Below, piece by piece: positions 8,423-16,575 of a stretch of 64,000 bases of DNA. The DNA comes from Arthrobacter sp. ISL-5. GTDB lineage: Bacteria > Actinomycetota > Actinomycetes > Actinomycetales > Micrococcaceae. The stretch spans positions 124,001-188,000 of the forward strand of contig NZ_JAGGPM010000035.1 in the NCBI RefSeq assembly GCF_018613835.1, given 5' to 3'. Under the pieces are notes generated by a model. The model saw nothing but the letters and a program-made list of their open reading frames with translations. It did no database searches and was not told where the DNA came from. A program made the translations under genes and the position numbers. Positions within the stretch are counted from its first letter, which is position 1. Every line of letters begins with the position of its first letter.

Positions 8423-9121
8423 TCAGTCGCCGTGGACGCGTTCCGCCGCGAGCAGTTTGTCCGTGACCTCCACGTCGCCGTGAACCAGCACCACTGACCC
8501 GTCGTTCTTCCACACGCCGAGGGCGTTGGCCAGCGCTGCCTCAAGCCCGTCAGCCGCCTTGACCAGCAGCCTGGCGCCGCCCTCGTGTCCGGCGGCGAAT
8601 CCATCCAGCAGGTCCGCATGGCGCACTGCTGTCCCGCCGGAGCGCCGGACGGCAGGCTGGTCGGGATCCGGATCGTTGTGGGCCATGAAGACGTCACCGT
8701 GCGAGCGGACTTCGGCCGCGTAGTCGATAACGCCGCCGGGCAGTTCTCCCGGCCACCGCATGGCAAGGGCCGGCAGCGGCACCGCAATGACGGCGTCGAA
8801 CCCGTCCCCGGCCTGCGCCGGCTCGGAGGTCGCCAGCAGTTCGGCGCCGTCGCCGTCCAGGATGACCTCCATGCCGAGCTGCCATGCCGCAAGGGCCCAG
8901 ATCATGGATTTCCAGTGTGCCGGGAGGTCAAGCCGGAGCCGCGTTCCGGGGCCGGCATCGAGTTCATCCTGCAGAAGGTTGCTCGTCTTCGCCACCCAGT
9001 TGTCAAGCACCCGGCCGGAGAGCTCCACGCGTTCCGAGTCGGGCCCGTACCAGGTGAGGCGGGGGTATGTGGAGTGGCCCGAGCGCAGGGCCGTCATCAG
9101 ATCAATGGCCGGGATGTTCAT
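8423..9121 (-). CDS. TIGR03089 family protein (AMP-binding-enzyme-like, actinobacterial)
   Basis: The 232-residue product matches the single-copy actinobacterial family TIGR03089, which shows distant similarity to the N-terminal part of AMP-dependent acyl-CoA synthetases. Seen are PRLTWYGPDSERVELSG near the start, DNWVAKTSNLLQDEL, GTRLRLDLPAHWKS and ALAAWQLGMEVIL, all like the first half of an adenylating enzyme. No P-loop-like Ser/Thr/Gly-rich ATP motif and no C-terminal catalytic lysine domain are present, so it is unlikely to be a complete synthetase. ATG 9121 is preferred to a longer reading because a CAAGAT hexamer ends 7 bases before it. Role unknown. Confidence 0.8.
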   Translation of the reverse strand: MNIPAIDLMTALRSGHSTYPRLTWYGPDSERVELSGRVLDNWVAKTSNLLQDELDAGPGTRLRLDLPAHWKSMIWALAAWQLGMEVILDGDGAELLATSEPAQAGDGFDAVIAVPLPALAMRWPGELPGGVIDYAAEVRSHGDVFMAHNDPDPDQPAVRRSGGTAVRHADLLDGFAAGHEGGARLLVKAADGLEAALANALGVWKNDGSVVLVHGDVEVTDKLLAAERVHGD

Positions 9122-9430
9122 GGCTACATCTTGCCACGCACAGCAGTGGTGTCCACGGGGGGCTCTGCCTGCGCCGGACGGAGCCGGTGCTGCGGATCGC
9201 GGGTCGGATCGCTCATCCGGAATCAAGTGATCTCCGACACACCGCTTTTCTAACGTCATTTGCGTTAATGACCCGGATTCGTGTGATTTCCGCGGAATTG
9301 CGCTGGAATCTAACGAAACAGTAAGGTTGCTGTCAAATTAAGTGTCGTCCGGATCCGCCATGGGAAAATATTCCCGGGCGTGGCGTGGCTCATGATCAGC
9401 GCCGGCATTGATTATTATCCCGGCGACGGC
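9122..9430. other. Intergenic region upstream of the whiB promoter
   Basis: No convincing gene lies here. The DNA is less GC-rich than its neighbours from about 9230 on. It contains two short dyads: GTCATT (9255-9260) with AATGAC (9267-9272), and GGGAA (9362-9366) with TTCCC (9371-9375). They may be protein-binding sites for the divergent promoters, but no known operator was recognised. Confidence 0.4.
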
Positions 9431-9459
9431 TTGACTCCCCTTACTTACACGCGTGTAAT
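9431..9459 (+). promoter_or_regulatory. whiB promoter with an overlapping 14-bp palindromic operator
   Basis: A near-consensus vegetative promoter is visible: TTGACT at 9431-9436, a 17-base spacer and TGTAAT at 9454-9459. The perfect palindrome TTACACGCGTGTAA (9445-9458) covers the end of the spacer and most of the -10. A protein bound there would block polymerase. The predicted start point near 9466 leaves a leader of about 84 bases before whiB. Confidence 0.7.
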
Positions 9460-9549
9460 TAGTTATCAAAGCCACCGCGGAGTCTCGGGCACACAAACCT
9501 AGTGTCCTGAGCGTCCGGGCAAGGCCGCACTATTTGGGGAGGGGACGCC

Positions 9550-10095
9550 ATGGGGCAAGTTGAGCGTATCCATGAGGAAGCCGTTGTGGCCGGCCAGGCC
9601 ACGGCAAAATACCGCTCACGCGGTGTGCCGAGTGACTGGTATGTAGATCCGGCCGATCCGGATGCCGCCGAGCGGTACAACCTGGACGCATCTGCGTCAT
9701 TGCAGGACCAGGCCACTGCTTTCTTGGCAGAGCATGAAGCGCTGCTGGGCGGCCAGCCGGAGCTGGACGAAGACCTTAGTGATCCGCCGATGGAACTGCG
9801 GAACCCCGGCGCGGGCACGCTGGCCCAGCCGGTGTGGATCGGGTTGCCGCGGGAGCAGGACTTCGACGACGAAGGCGAGCTCGGCTGGCAGACAGATGCT
9901 TTGTGCGCGCAGACTGATCCCGAGGCGTTCTTCCCCGAAAAGGGAGGCTCCACCCGGGACGCCAAGAAGGTCTGCGGAGCGTGCAACGTGCGATCCCAGT
10001 GCCTTGAATACGCGTTGGCGAACGATGAGCGATTCGGTATTTGGGGAGGCCTCTCCGAACGTGAGCGCCGTCGGCTGAGGAAGCGAGCAGTCTAA
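9550..10095 (+). CDS. WhiB-family iron-sulfur transcription factor (WhiB2/WhmD-like)
   Basis: WhiB proteins bind a [4Fe-4S] cluster and act with the principal sigma factor. The cluster cysteines are Cys119, Cys142, Cys145 and Cys151 (spacing x22, x2, x5), followed by the GIWGG turn at 163-167 and a basic ERERRRLRKRAV tail for DNA binding. At 181 residues it is longer than most WhiB2 proteins, because of an acidic, low-complexity N-terminal region of about 100 residues. The gene position beside the large glycosyltransferase, the Zincin-like gene, DUF3499 and ahcY matches the whiB2 locus of mycobacteria, where WhiB2 controls septation. ATG 9550 has a GGGGAGGGG ribosome site. Confidence 0.92.
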   Translation: MGQVERIHEEAVVAGQATAKYRSRGVPSDWYVDPADPDAAERYNLDASASLQDQATAFLAEHEALLGGQPELDEDLSDPPMELRNPGAGTLAQPVWIGLPREQDFDDEGELGWQTDALCAQTDPEAFFPEKGGSTRDAKKVCGACNVRSQCLEYALANDERFGIWGGLSERERRRLRKRAV

Positions 10096-13000
10096 TTCTT
10101 CAGGAAGTACACGTCACTGCCGTTGTGGTTGCCCATAACGGCAGTGACTATCTCCCCAGGACCCTTGCCGCATTGGCGGACCAGACCCGGCCGGCGGACG
10201 TTGCGATCGGGGTGGATACAGGTTCGCAGGATAATTCCGCTGCCCTCCTGGAAGGTGCGCTCGGCAAAGCCAGCGTCACCCGCATCAGTGCAGGCAAAAC
10301 AGGGATGGGCGCTGCCGTTAGCGCAGGACTTGCAGCCCTGGCCCCGTGGGACCAGGAAGCCCAGGAGGCGGCCTCCGAGTGGATCTGGCTCCTGCATGAT
10401 GATGCAGCTCCTGCCCCGGAGGCCCTGGCGGAGCTGCTGCAGGCCGTGGAGCGTGCGCCGTCAGTCACGGTGGCGGGCTGCAAGCAGCTGGACTGGGACG
10501 TCCAGCGGCGGCTGATCGACGTCGGCCTTTCCACGAGCCGCTGGGCCGAACGGCTCACCCTGATCGAGGCGGATGAGCTCGACCAGGGCCAGTATGACGG
10601 CCGCTCCGACACTTTCGCCGTCAACTCCGCAGGAATGCTGGTGCGGCGCGACGTCTGGGAACACCTCAAAGGGTTTGATCGGGCACTCCCCGGCACCGGA
10701 GACGACGTGGACTTCTGCTGGCGGAACCGGCTGGCCGGACACCGCGTCGTAGTGGTGCCCAGCGCCAAAATGTTCCACGTTGCGCACCGGCCGCATGCAC
10801 TGGGCACCGCCTCGGCCGCGCGCCGGGCCCAGGTGCACCTGCGGCTCAAGCATGCACCGCTTTGGATGGTCCCGCTGCACGCCGTGGGGGCGCTGCTGGG
10901 GAGCATCTTCAAACTGGTCTTCAGCATCGCCGTGAAGGACCCCGGGCACGGTTTCTCGCAGCTTTTGGCAACACTGGCGGCCCTGGGCAGGCCCGGCGCC
11001 GTTTTCCGGGGACGTCGGAATGCCGCCCGCACGCGCCGCGTCCGGCGCTCGGTGGTCAACGCCCTGCAGACCGAACGGCGTGAAGTGTGGGGCCACCGGC
11101 GTTCCCTCATGGAATCCTTGGGCGCGGATGACGCGCAGGCCGGCGACAGCGGGAACGATCCGCTGGCGGACCAGCCCAGCGGCGACTCCACGAACGACTT
11201 CGCGGCGCTCTCCACCAGCGATCGCGGCTGGGTGGGCAACGGCGCCGTCGCCGCCGTGATTGTTGCCGCGGTGGCTTCCTTCGCCGGCTTGGCCGCGCTC
11301 TTCCAGGCCGACGCCGCTGCCGGAGGCGCACTCCTGCCGGCCTCTGCGAGGCTTGAGGACATCTGGCATCACGCCTCCAGCTGGTGGATCGGGCTCGGCG
11401 CCGGATTGCCGGGCCACGGTGATCCCTTCGGCTACGTCCTCTGGGTTTTGGGCGTGCTGGGCGGGGGCAACGCGAACGGCGCCCTCATCTGGCTGCTCCT
11501 GCTCGCCATGCCATTGGCCGGGCTGGCGGCCTGGTTCGCCTCGGGCGCCTTGACTACCCGACGCCGGTTCCGGCTCGCCGCGGCGCTGGTCTGGGCGGGG
11601 GCGCCTGCCTTGCAGATCGCCGTGAACCAAGGACGCGTGGGCGCCCTTGTGGCACACATCATGATGCCTCTCGTCGTGCTTGCGCTGCTGCGTGCCACAG
11701 GCTCGGCAATCGGACGCGGCCGCTTTGCCGTGCCCGCTCCGGGCGCACGGCATCAGGCCGACGCGCTTCCGATTAAGCCCGGAGTCAACGGAACACCGTC
11801 ATGGACAGCGGCAGCAGCGGCAGGGCTCGCCTTGGGCGTGGTCACGGCCGCCGCCCCGTCGCTTCTGGCGCCGTCCGCCGTCGTCGTGGTCCTTTGCGGT
11901 CTGCTGCTGCGGGGGAGGGGACGCACCCTGTGGTGGGCCCTCCTGCCGAGCGCCGCGCTGTTCGTCCCCTTCGCCCTGTCCACCCTGGACCGGCCCCGGG
12001 CGCTTCTTGCGGATCCCGGACTTCCACTGGACTTCGACGCCGCTCCGCTCTGGCAGCAGATTCTGGGCCAACCCCTCAGCTTCGATTCATTCGGCGGGCT
12101 TACCGGCCTGACGCTTTTCGCGGGCGGCCCCGTGCCGTGGGCCCTGGTGCTGGCGCTCCTGATCGGCGCGCCGGTGCTCGCACTGGCGGTGGCTGCGCTG
12201 TTGCTTCCCGCACGGCGCGCCCGCGTTGCCAGGGCCCTGTGGGCGGGCGCGCTCGTTGCGCTGGCCGGCGGCTGGCTGGCGGGACACGTCGCCACGGGAG
12301 CCACTGCGCAGGCCCTGGTGACGCCGTTCGCCGGGCCCGCGGTGTCCGCTGCCGTATTCGCGTTGCTCGGGGCGGCACTCATCGGCGGTGACGGCCTGCT
12401 GTCCCTCGCCGACGCGGACGACGACGCTGCAGCCGCGAAGTCCCCTGACAATGCGCGCAGCGGCAGGCGGGCTATCCTGGTCCGTTCCGCTGCGGCGCTG
12501 GCCCTGGCGCTCCTCCTAGCCGGTCCGGCGGCGGGGCTCACTGCCTGGGCGGCCCAGAACGTCCTCCAGCCTGCCGCTACTGCCGGGGCAGCCGCCGACA
12601 CGCCTGCCCTGGGCACTCCCCGGCTGGTGGCTGCCACGAATCCGCGAAGCCTGCCAGCCACGGCAATCGACCGCGGCGAGGGTCCGGAGCAGTCGCGGAC
12701 CCTGCTGATCGGCACCGGTGAGGACGGGACGTACGATGCCTCGCTGATGCGCGGTGCCGGCACAACGCTTGACGGCCTTTCCGCCATCGCATCGGCCCGC
12801 GACATCCGGGGGAACCCGGGCAGCGAGTCGGTGCGCGAGGACGACGAAGTCACGGCAGCGCTTCGCACCACCGTGGCCACCCTCGTGGCCGGCCGGGGCG
12901 TTGACCCGCGGCCCGAACTCGAGCAGCTCGGGGCCGGCTTCGTGGTGCTCCGCGCGTCGGATACCGCGGCGCAGCTTACGGCGAGCCGCATGGACGCCGT

Positions 13001-13481
13001 TCCCGGGCTCGTGGCCGTGGGCCAAACGGACTCAGGCTGGCTCTGGCGGATCAGCCCGCTGGACCAGTCCGTCCTGCAGCCCGCCGACGTCGCCCACCGC
13101 GTGCGCATCATTGACGGCAAGGGAGCCACCATCAGCCTCCTTCCGTCGGGCCTGAACAACGTGGAAACGGCCGTGCCCAAGGGGCCCGAAGGCAGGCTCC
13201 TGGTGCTCGCGGAGCGCGCGGATCCGGGCTGGACCGCCTGGCTCGACGGACGCAAGCTCACGTCCACCACATCCGGCTGGTCCCAGGCGTTCACGCTGCC
13301 CACGCAGGCGGGGCAGGTCACCGTCCGCTACGAGAGCCCCTGGGCTCCGTGGGCGGGAATCATCCAGGCGGCGGTGATCGGCCTGACAGTCCTGCTGGCG
13401 CTGCCCATGCCGGCACGGCGCCCCAATACCGGCCTGTCCAGGGACGAAGGCTCCCTGCGTAAGGAATACCAGAATGCATAA
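10095..13481 (+). CDS. Family 2 glycosyltransferase fused to a large polytopic membrane domain
   Basis: Residues 1-240 form a GT-A domain: VTAVVVAHNG first strand, GVDTGSQDNS, the acidic LLHDDAAPAPEA, and GTGDDVDFCWRNRLAGH. The remaining 870 residues hold a dozen or more hydrophobic segments and a C-terminal extracytoplasmic part ending with another membrane helix near VIQAAVIGLTVLLALP. It probably builds or exports a surface polysaccharide; the sugar is unknown. The start is odd: the only usual codon is GTG 10125, which would cut the first beta strand. The frame is open upstream, and ATT 10095 overlaps the whiB stop (TAATT) with GAGGAAG at 10077-10083, so a rare ATT start coupled to whiB is proposed. 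It overlaps the next gene by 8 bases. Confidence 0.82.
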   Translation: MLQEVHVTAVVVAHNGSDYLPRTLAALADQTRPADVAIGVDTGSQDNSAALLEGALGKASVTRISAGKTGMGAAVSAGLAALAPWDQEAQEAASEWIWLLHDDAAPAPEALAELLQAVERAPSVTVAGCKQLDWDVQRRLIDVGLSTSRWAERLTLIEADELDQGQYDGRSDTFAVNSAGMLVRRDVWEHLKGFDRALPGTGDDVDFCWRNRLAGHRVVVVPSAKMFHVAHRPHALGTASAARRAQVHLRLKHAPLWMVPLHAVGALLGSIFKLVFSIAVKDPGHGFSQLLATLAALGRPGAVFRGRRNAARTRRVRRSVVNALQTERREVWGHRRSLMESLGADDAQAGDSGNDPLADQPSGDSTNDFAALSTSDRGWVGNGAVAAVIVAAVASFAGLAALFQADAAAGGALLPASARLEDIWHHASSWWIGLGAGLPGHGDPFGYVLWVLGVLGGGNANGALIWLLLLAMPLAGLAAWFASGALTTRRRFRLAAALVWAGAPALQIAVNQGRVGALVAHIMMPLVVLALLRATGSAIGRGRFAVPAPGARHQADALPIKPGVNGTPSWTAAAAAGLALGVVTAAAPSLLAPSAVVVVLCGLLLRGRGRTLWWALLPSAALFVPFALSTLDRPRALLADPGLPLDFDAAPLWQQILGQPLSFDSFGGLTGLTLFAGGPVPWALVLALLIGAPVLALAVAALLLPARRARVARALWAGALVALAGGWLAGHVATGATAQALVTPFAGPAVSAAVFALLGAALIGGDGLLSLADADDDAAAAKSPDNARSGRRAILVRSAAALALALLLAGPAAGLTAWAAQNVLQPAATAGAAADTPALGTPRLVAATNPRSLPATAIDRGEGPEQSRTLLIGTGEDGTYDASLMRGAGTTLDGLSAIASARDIRGNPGSESVREDDEVTAALRTTVATLVAGRGVDPRPELEQLGAGFVVLRASDTAAQLTASRMDAVPGLVAVGQTDSGWLWRISPLDQSVLQPADVAHRVRIIDGKGATISLLPSGLNNVETAVPKGPEGRLLVLAERADPGWTAWLDGRKLTSTTSGWSQAFTLPTQAGQVTVRYESPWAPWAGIIQAAVIGLTVLLALPMPARRPNTGLSRDEGSLRKEYQNA

Positions 13482-15162
13482 GGCAGAAAACGACGGCGGG
13501 ACGCCGGCGGTGCCTCCGCACGCACCCGAGTTCCCCGCAGGATCCGCTGAGCGCAGCGAGGAACAGGCGAAGCCTGCGAAAAAGAGCAGGCGTCCCGCGC
13601 GCCGCGGCATGGTTACCGGCCTGCTGTCGGCGGCAGCGATTCTGGCGGCCGGGGGAGGGATGGTGGCAGCTGCCTCCCTCGCCCCGCAGCCCTCGACTGG
13701 CCGGCAGCTTGAGATCCCGCTGGCCTCCGTCCCCGCAGGAAACAGCCAGGATGTCTGCCCCGGCCCGGCGAAATTGCTCGAAGGAACACCGGTGGGGACG
13801 GACCCGCAGTTCAGTCCGGAATCGGCGACGGCCAGGACTTCGGTTTCCGCGGCAGTCGTCAGCGCGGCCGCCGGTTCGCTCCCGGGCAGCAGGCTGTCCG
13901 CACTGGGCGGATCGGAACTGCTTCGCATCGCCGACGTTCCCGGCTCCGCAACGGCCCCTCCCGGCGCCTCCGGCCAGCTCGCCGGGGTCATCGCCCAGCG
14001 GAGCGTGAAGGACGTCAGCGTGCTCAGTGCCGACGCGCTGGGCAACCGCCAGCCGGCCGCAGCCGCCGTCATGAACTACACGGCAACGGACGGGGATCTT
14101 CAAGGATTGGCCGCCGCTGCCTGCCAGACGCCCTCGAACGATCTATGGCTCACGGGGGCCAACACGGCAGTGGGCCGCACCAGCCTCCTAAACCTGACCA
14201 ACGCCTCAACCACGCCCGCCACAGTGAGCCTGGAGCTCTACGGCAAGAACGGCCAGATCAAGGCCCCCGGCAGCAGGGGGCTGCTCGTTGCCCCGAAATC
14301 CACGCGCTCCATTGTGCTGGCAGGCCTGGTCCCTGGCGAAGAGCGGCTAAGCGTCCACGCCCGCAGCACGGGCGGACCGGTGAGCGCCTTCATCCAGCAG
14401 AGCGTGCTGCGCGGGCTGACACCGGGCGGTGTCGATTTCATCGCTCCGGGGACCGCTCCCGCGTCCCGCCAGGTCATGACCGGAATCGACATCCAGGACC
14501 CCGAAGGGCTCGCAGCACTCACCGCCGCGCCAGGTTTCCTCGACGCCGCACCTTCTCTCCAGATCACCGTTCCGGGGCCGATTGATGCCGTGGTGGAGGT
14601 CAAACTCTTCGGTAGCGCCGGGCAGAAGGCGCTGCCCGGCGGGGGCGTCGTCACCGCCAAGGCCGGGACGGTGACAGAAATTCCGCTGGGCGGAGTTCCG
14701 GCCGGCCAGTACACCGTGTCAGCGACGTCGGACGTGACCATCGTGGCCGGCGTCCGCGTGAGCCGGGGCCTGAAGGCCAGCCAAAGTCTGGACTTCGGCT
14801 GGGCACCGTCGACGGCCCAGCTGGGCAGCCAGCATGTTGTGCCGGTTCCGCAGGACGGCGAACGGCTGATGGTCTTCGGGGCGCTGGAGGACAGGGCCAC
14901 GATTTCCTACACCCCCATCACGGCGGACGGGAAGCTCCGCCCGGCTGCCAGCGCGAATATCGCCGGAGGCACCACGACGTCCCTGAAGGTGCCGGCAAAG
15001 ATCGGAAAGTCGCCGGTCGTCGCCTATCTGGTGTCCGCCTCCGGCGGCGCGGCGTACGGCACGGTCCTCGTTGAACGGGCGGGCCGCAACGACGTCTCCA
15101 CCGTCGCCATTGCTCCGGGCGCCGAGGGACAGGAAAAGGTGGCGGTGACGCTGGGTCAGTAG
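13474..15162 (+). CDS. DUF5719 family secreted or membrane-anchored protein
   Basis: The 562-residue protein has a 45-residue charged N-terminus, one membrane helix (about 47-68, MVTGLLSAAAILAAGGGMVA) and a long extracytoplasmic region of repeated beta-rich segments with many Gly, Ala, Thr and Val (for example SLLNLTNASTTPATVSLELYG). This is the DUF5719 family, which regularly follows the large GT2 gene in actinobacteria and may help in export or attachment of its product; that role is inferred from neighbourhood only. ATG 13474 overlaps the glycosyltransferase stop (TAA 13479-13481), so translation is coupled. It converges with the next gene 26 bases later. Confidence 0.85.
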   Translation: MHKAENDGGTPAVPPHAPEFPAGSAERSEEQAKPAKKSRRPARRGMVTGLLSAAAILAAGGGMVAAASLAPQPSTGRQLEIPLASVPAGNSQDVCPGPAKLLEGTPVGTDPQFSPESATARTSVSAAVVSAAAGSLPGSRLSALGGSELLRIADVPGSATAPPGASGQLAGVIAQRSVKDVSVLSADALGNRQPAAAAVMNYTATDGDLQGLAAAACQTPSNDLWLTGANTAVGRTSLLNLTNASTTPATVSLELYGKNGQIKAPGSRGLLVAPKSTRSIVLAGLVPGEERLSVHARSTGGPVSAFIQQSVLRGLTPGGVDFIAPGTAPASRQVMTGIDIQDPEGLAALTAAPGFLDAAPSLQITVPGPIDAVVEVKLFGSAGQKALPGGGVVTAKAGTVTEIPLGGVPAGQYTVSATSDVTIVAGVRVSRGLKASQSLDFGWAPSTAQLGSQHVVPVPQDGERLMVFGALEDRATISYTPITADGKLRPAASANIAGGTTTSLKVPAKIGKSPVVAYLVSASGGAAYGTVLVERAGRNDVSTVAIAPGAEGQEKVAVTLGQ

Positions 15163-15188
15163 GTCAGGTCGCGGGTGCGCGGCGCGGC

Positions 15189-15701
15189 TCAGTAGCGGCG
15201 TCGGTAAACAGGGTCCAGGGTTTCCGGCGCCACACCAAGCATTTCAGCGGTATGTTCGACCACAACGTCGTGCACCAGGTCCTGAAGCTCTTCCGGGACC
15301 GGGCACGCCTGTTCAACAACCCTGCGGTAGAGGGTAATGACGGGCCCCTCGTCCTCGGTGGGGGGCGTGTAGGAGCCCAGCGGAGCGGGCGATCTGTCAG
15401 CCACGAGCTGCTCGAGGTTCGGCGGAATCTCCTCGACGGCGAACCGCACGCCGTCGAGCGGCTTTCCCCAGATGTCGTGGAGTCGCTGGGCGGAGTCCAT
15501 GACGAATTCGTCGAACCGGTCCGAACGGGTCCGGTAGGCGGGGAGGGTGGGCAGCATCAATTCTCCGCGGAGGCCGCGTCCGTGCCGGTTGCGCCTGCGC
15601 TGCGCAAAGCTTCGCGCGGGGACCGAGCCTGTGACGTCCAAGGGAGCGTCGGGGTCAGCCAACCGGACCGTAAAACCCGAATCATGGTGCGATGACTGCA
15701 T
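15189..15701 (-). CDS. Zincin-like metallopeptidase-family protein without HExxH
   Basis: The 170-residue product belongs to the small metallopeptidase-like family (Zincin_1/DUF1025) found next to DUF3499 and whiB2, like Rv3259 in mycobacteria. Recognisable parts are the basic RRNRHGRGLRGEL, LPAYRTRSDRFDEFV and the core VRFAVEEIPPNLE and PVITLYRRVVEQAC. Where active members carry HExxHxxG, this protein has VHDVVVEHTAEMLGV, so the zinc-binding pair is missing. It is probably not a peptidase; a structural or binding role is an inference. ATG 15701 keeps the conserved basic stretch. Confidence 0.8.
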   Translation of the reverse strand: MQSSHHDSGFTVRLADPDAPLDVTGSVPARSFAQRRRNRHGRGLRGELMLPTLPAYRTRSDRFDEFVMDSAQRLHDIWGKPLDGVRFAVEEIPPNLEQLVADRSPAPLGSYTPPTEDEGPVITLYRRVVEQACPVPEELQDLVHDVVVEHTAEMLGVAPETLDPVYRRRY

Positions 15702-15821
15702 ATACAGACTCTAAACCCGCCGGATGATTTGCGCGACATAATCCGCGCCGGGGGCACGGCCGCGGCGCGGGCCGCCGTCAATGTCGGAAAATGTTCGCCA
15801 CCCGGAGTAGTCTGTGATGTC

Positions 15822-16211
15822 GTGGGTGCTATCCGTCAATGTTCCAGGTCAGCCTGCCGCCAGTCCGCGGTGGCAACTTTGACGTACGTTTACGCTGATT
15901 CCACGGCGGTCCTGGGGCCGCTGGCCACCTACGCCGAGCCGCATTGTTACGACCTCTGCGCGCAGCACGCCGGCTCCCTGACCGTGCCACGGGGCTGGGA
16001 GGTCCTGCGCCTGGCGATGCCCTCGCAGCCGCCACAGCCCGGCCCGGATGACTTGCTGGCGCTGGCCGACGCCGTACGCGAGGCGGCTTCCCGGCCGTCG
16101 TCGTCAGCCCCCGCCCAGGGGCAGCGCGGCACCCATTCGGCGCTCGAGGCGCCCGCCGGCACAGAGGGTGCCCGCCGTGGCCATCTGCGTGTCCTGCGCG
16201 AACCCTCCTGA
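15822..16211 (+). CDS. DUF3499 family protein (putative zinc-ribbon)
   Basis: The product, 129 residues from GTG 15822, matches DUF3499, a short actinobacterial family (Rv3258c in mycobacteria). Four cysteines in the N-terminal half, CSRSAC and CYDLC, look like a zinc-binding pair of knuckles around TLTYVYADSTAVLGPLATY. The C-terminal half is Ala, Pro and Gly-rich and looks disordered. An upstream ATG at 15729 is in frame, but GTG 15822 is where the family similarity begins, and a TAGTCT hexamer ends 9 bases before it. Function unknown. Confidence 0.8.
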   Translation: MGAIRQCSRSACRQSAVATLTYVYADSTAVLGPLATYAEPHCYDLCAQHAGSLTVPRGWEVLRLAMPSQPPQPGPDDLLALADAVREAASRPSSSAPAQGQRGTHSALEAPAGTEGARRGHLRVLREPS

Positions 16212-16286
16212 CGCCGAACTGGCGGTAGGCTGGGAGCTGCAAATCCGTCAGCCACAGCGCGCCGCGCCCAGCAGGGAGCATCCATC

Positions 16287-16523
16287 ATGCCAAAGATCAG
16301 TCCTGAACTGTTGTCCGTCCTGCGGTGCCCGGTCACCGGATCGGCCCTGACCCAGGAAGGCGAGGAGCTCGTCTCAACGGCCCCGGCGGAGGGTGGCGAA
16401 CCGTTGCGCTACGCGATTGAAGACGGCATTCCCCTGCTTCTTCCCCCTGAACTCCTCGCCGCAGCCAACGCTGCGCGTTCGGACCAGCACGACGGCCCGG
16501 CAGCGGCCGCGCCCACAGCCTAA
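16287..16523 (+). CDS. Trm112-like small protein
   Basis: This 78-residue protein matches the Trm112/YcaR family, whose members activate methyltransferases or act as small zinc-ribbon partners. Seen are PELLSVLRCPVTGSALT and YAIEDGIPLLLPPE, the two halves of the family. Only one cysteine remains, so zinc binding is doubtful. ATG 16287 has a GGGAG site. A TAGGCT hexamer at 16226-16231 predicts a leader of about 50 bases. It lies 52 bases before ahcY and is probably cotranscribed. Confidence 0.85.
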   Translation: MPKISPELLSVLRCPVTGSALTQEGEELVSTAPAEGGEPLRYAIEDGIPLLLPPELLAAANAARSDQHDGPAAAAPTA

Positions 16524-16575
16524 ACTCCAGCCCGCACCGCAGAACGCAAGACGCCGGATACAGCAAAGGACCCAC

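Noticed and set aside
9067..9324. 85-codon plus-strand frame before whiB
   Set aside because: It is antisense to the start of the TIGR03089 gene, has no ribosome site and shows no domain.
11753..13321. Open frame of 522 codons on the minus strand inside the glycosyltransferase gene
   Set aside because: Ser/Ala/Arg-rich shadow product with no domain; the plus-strand gene has clear GT-A motifs and membrane helices.
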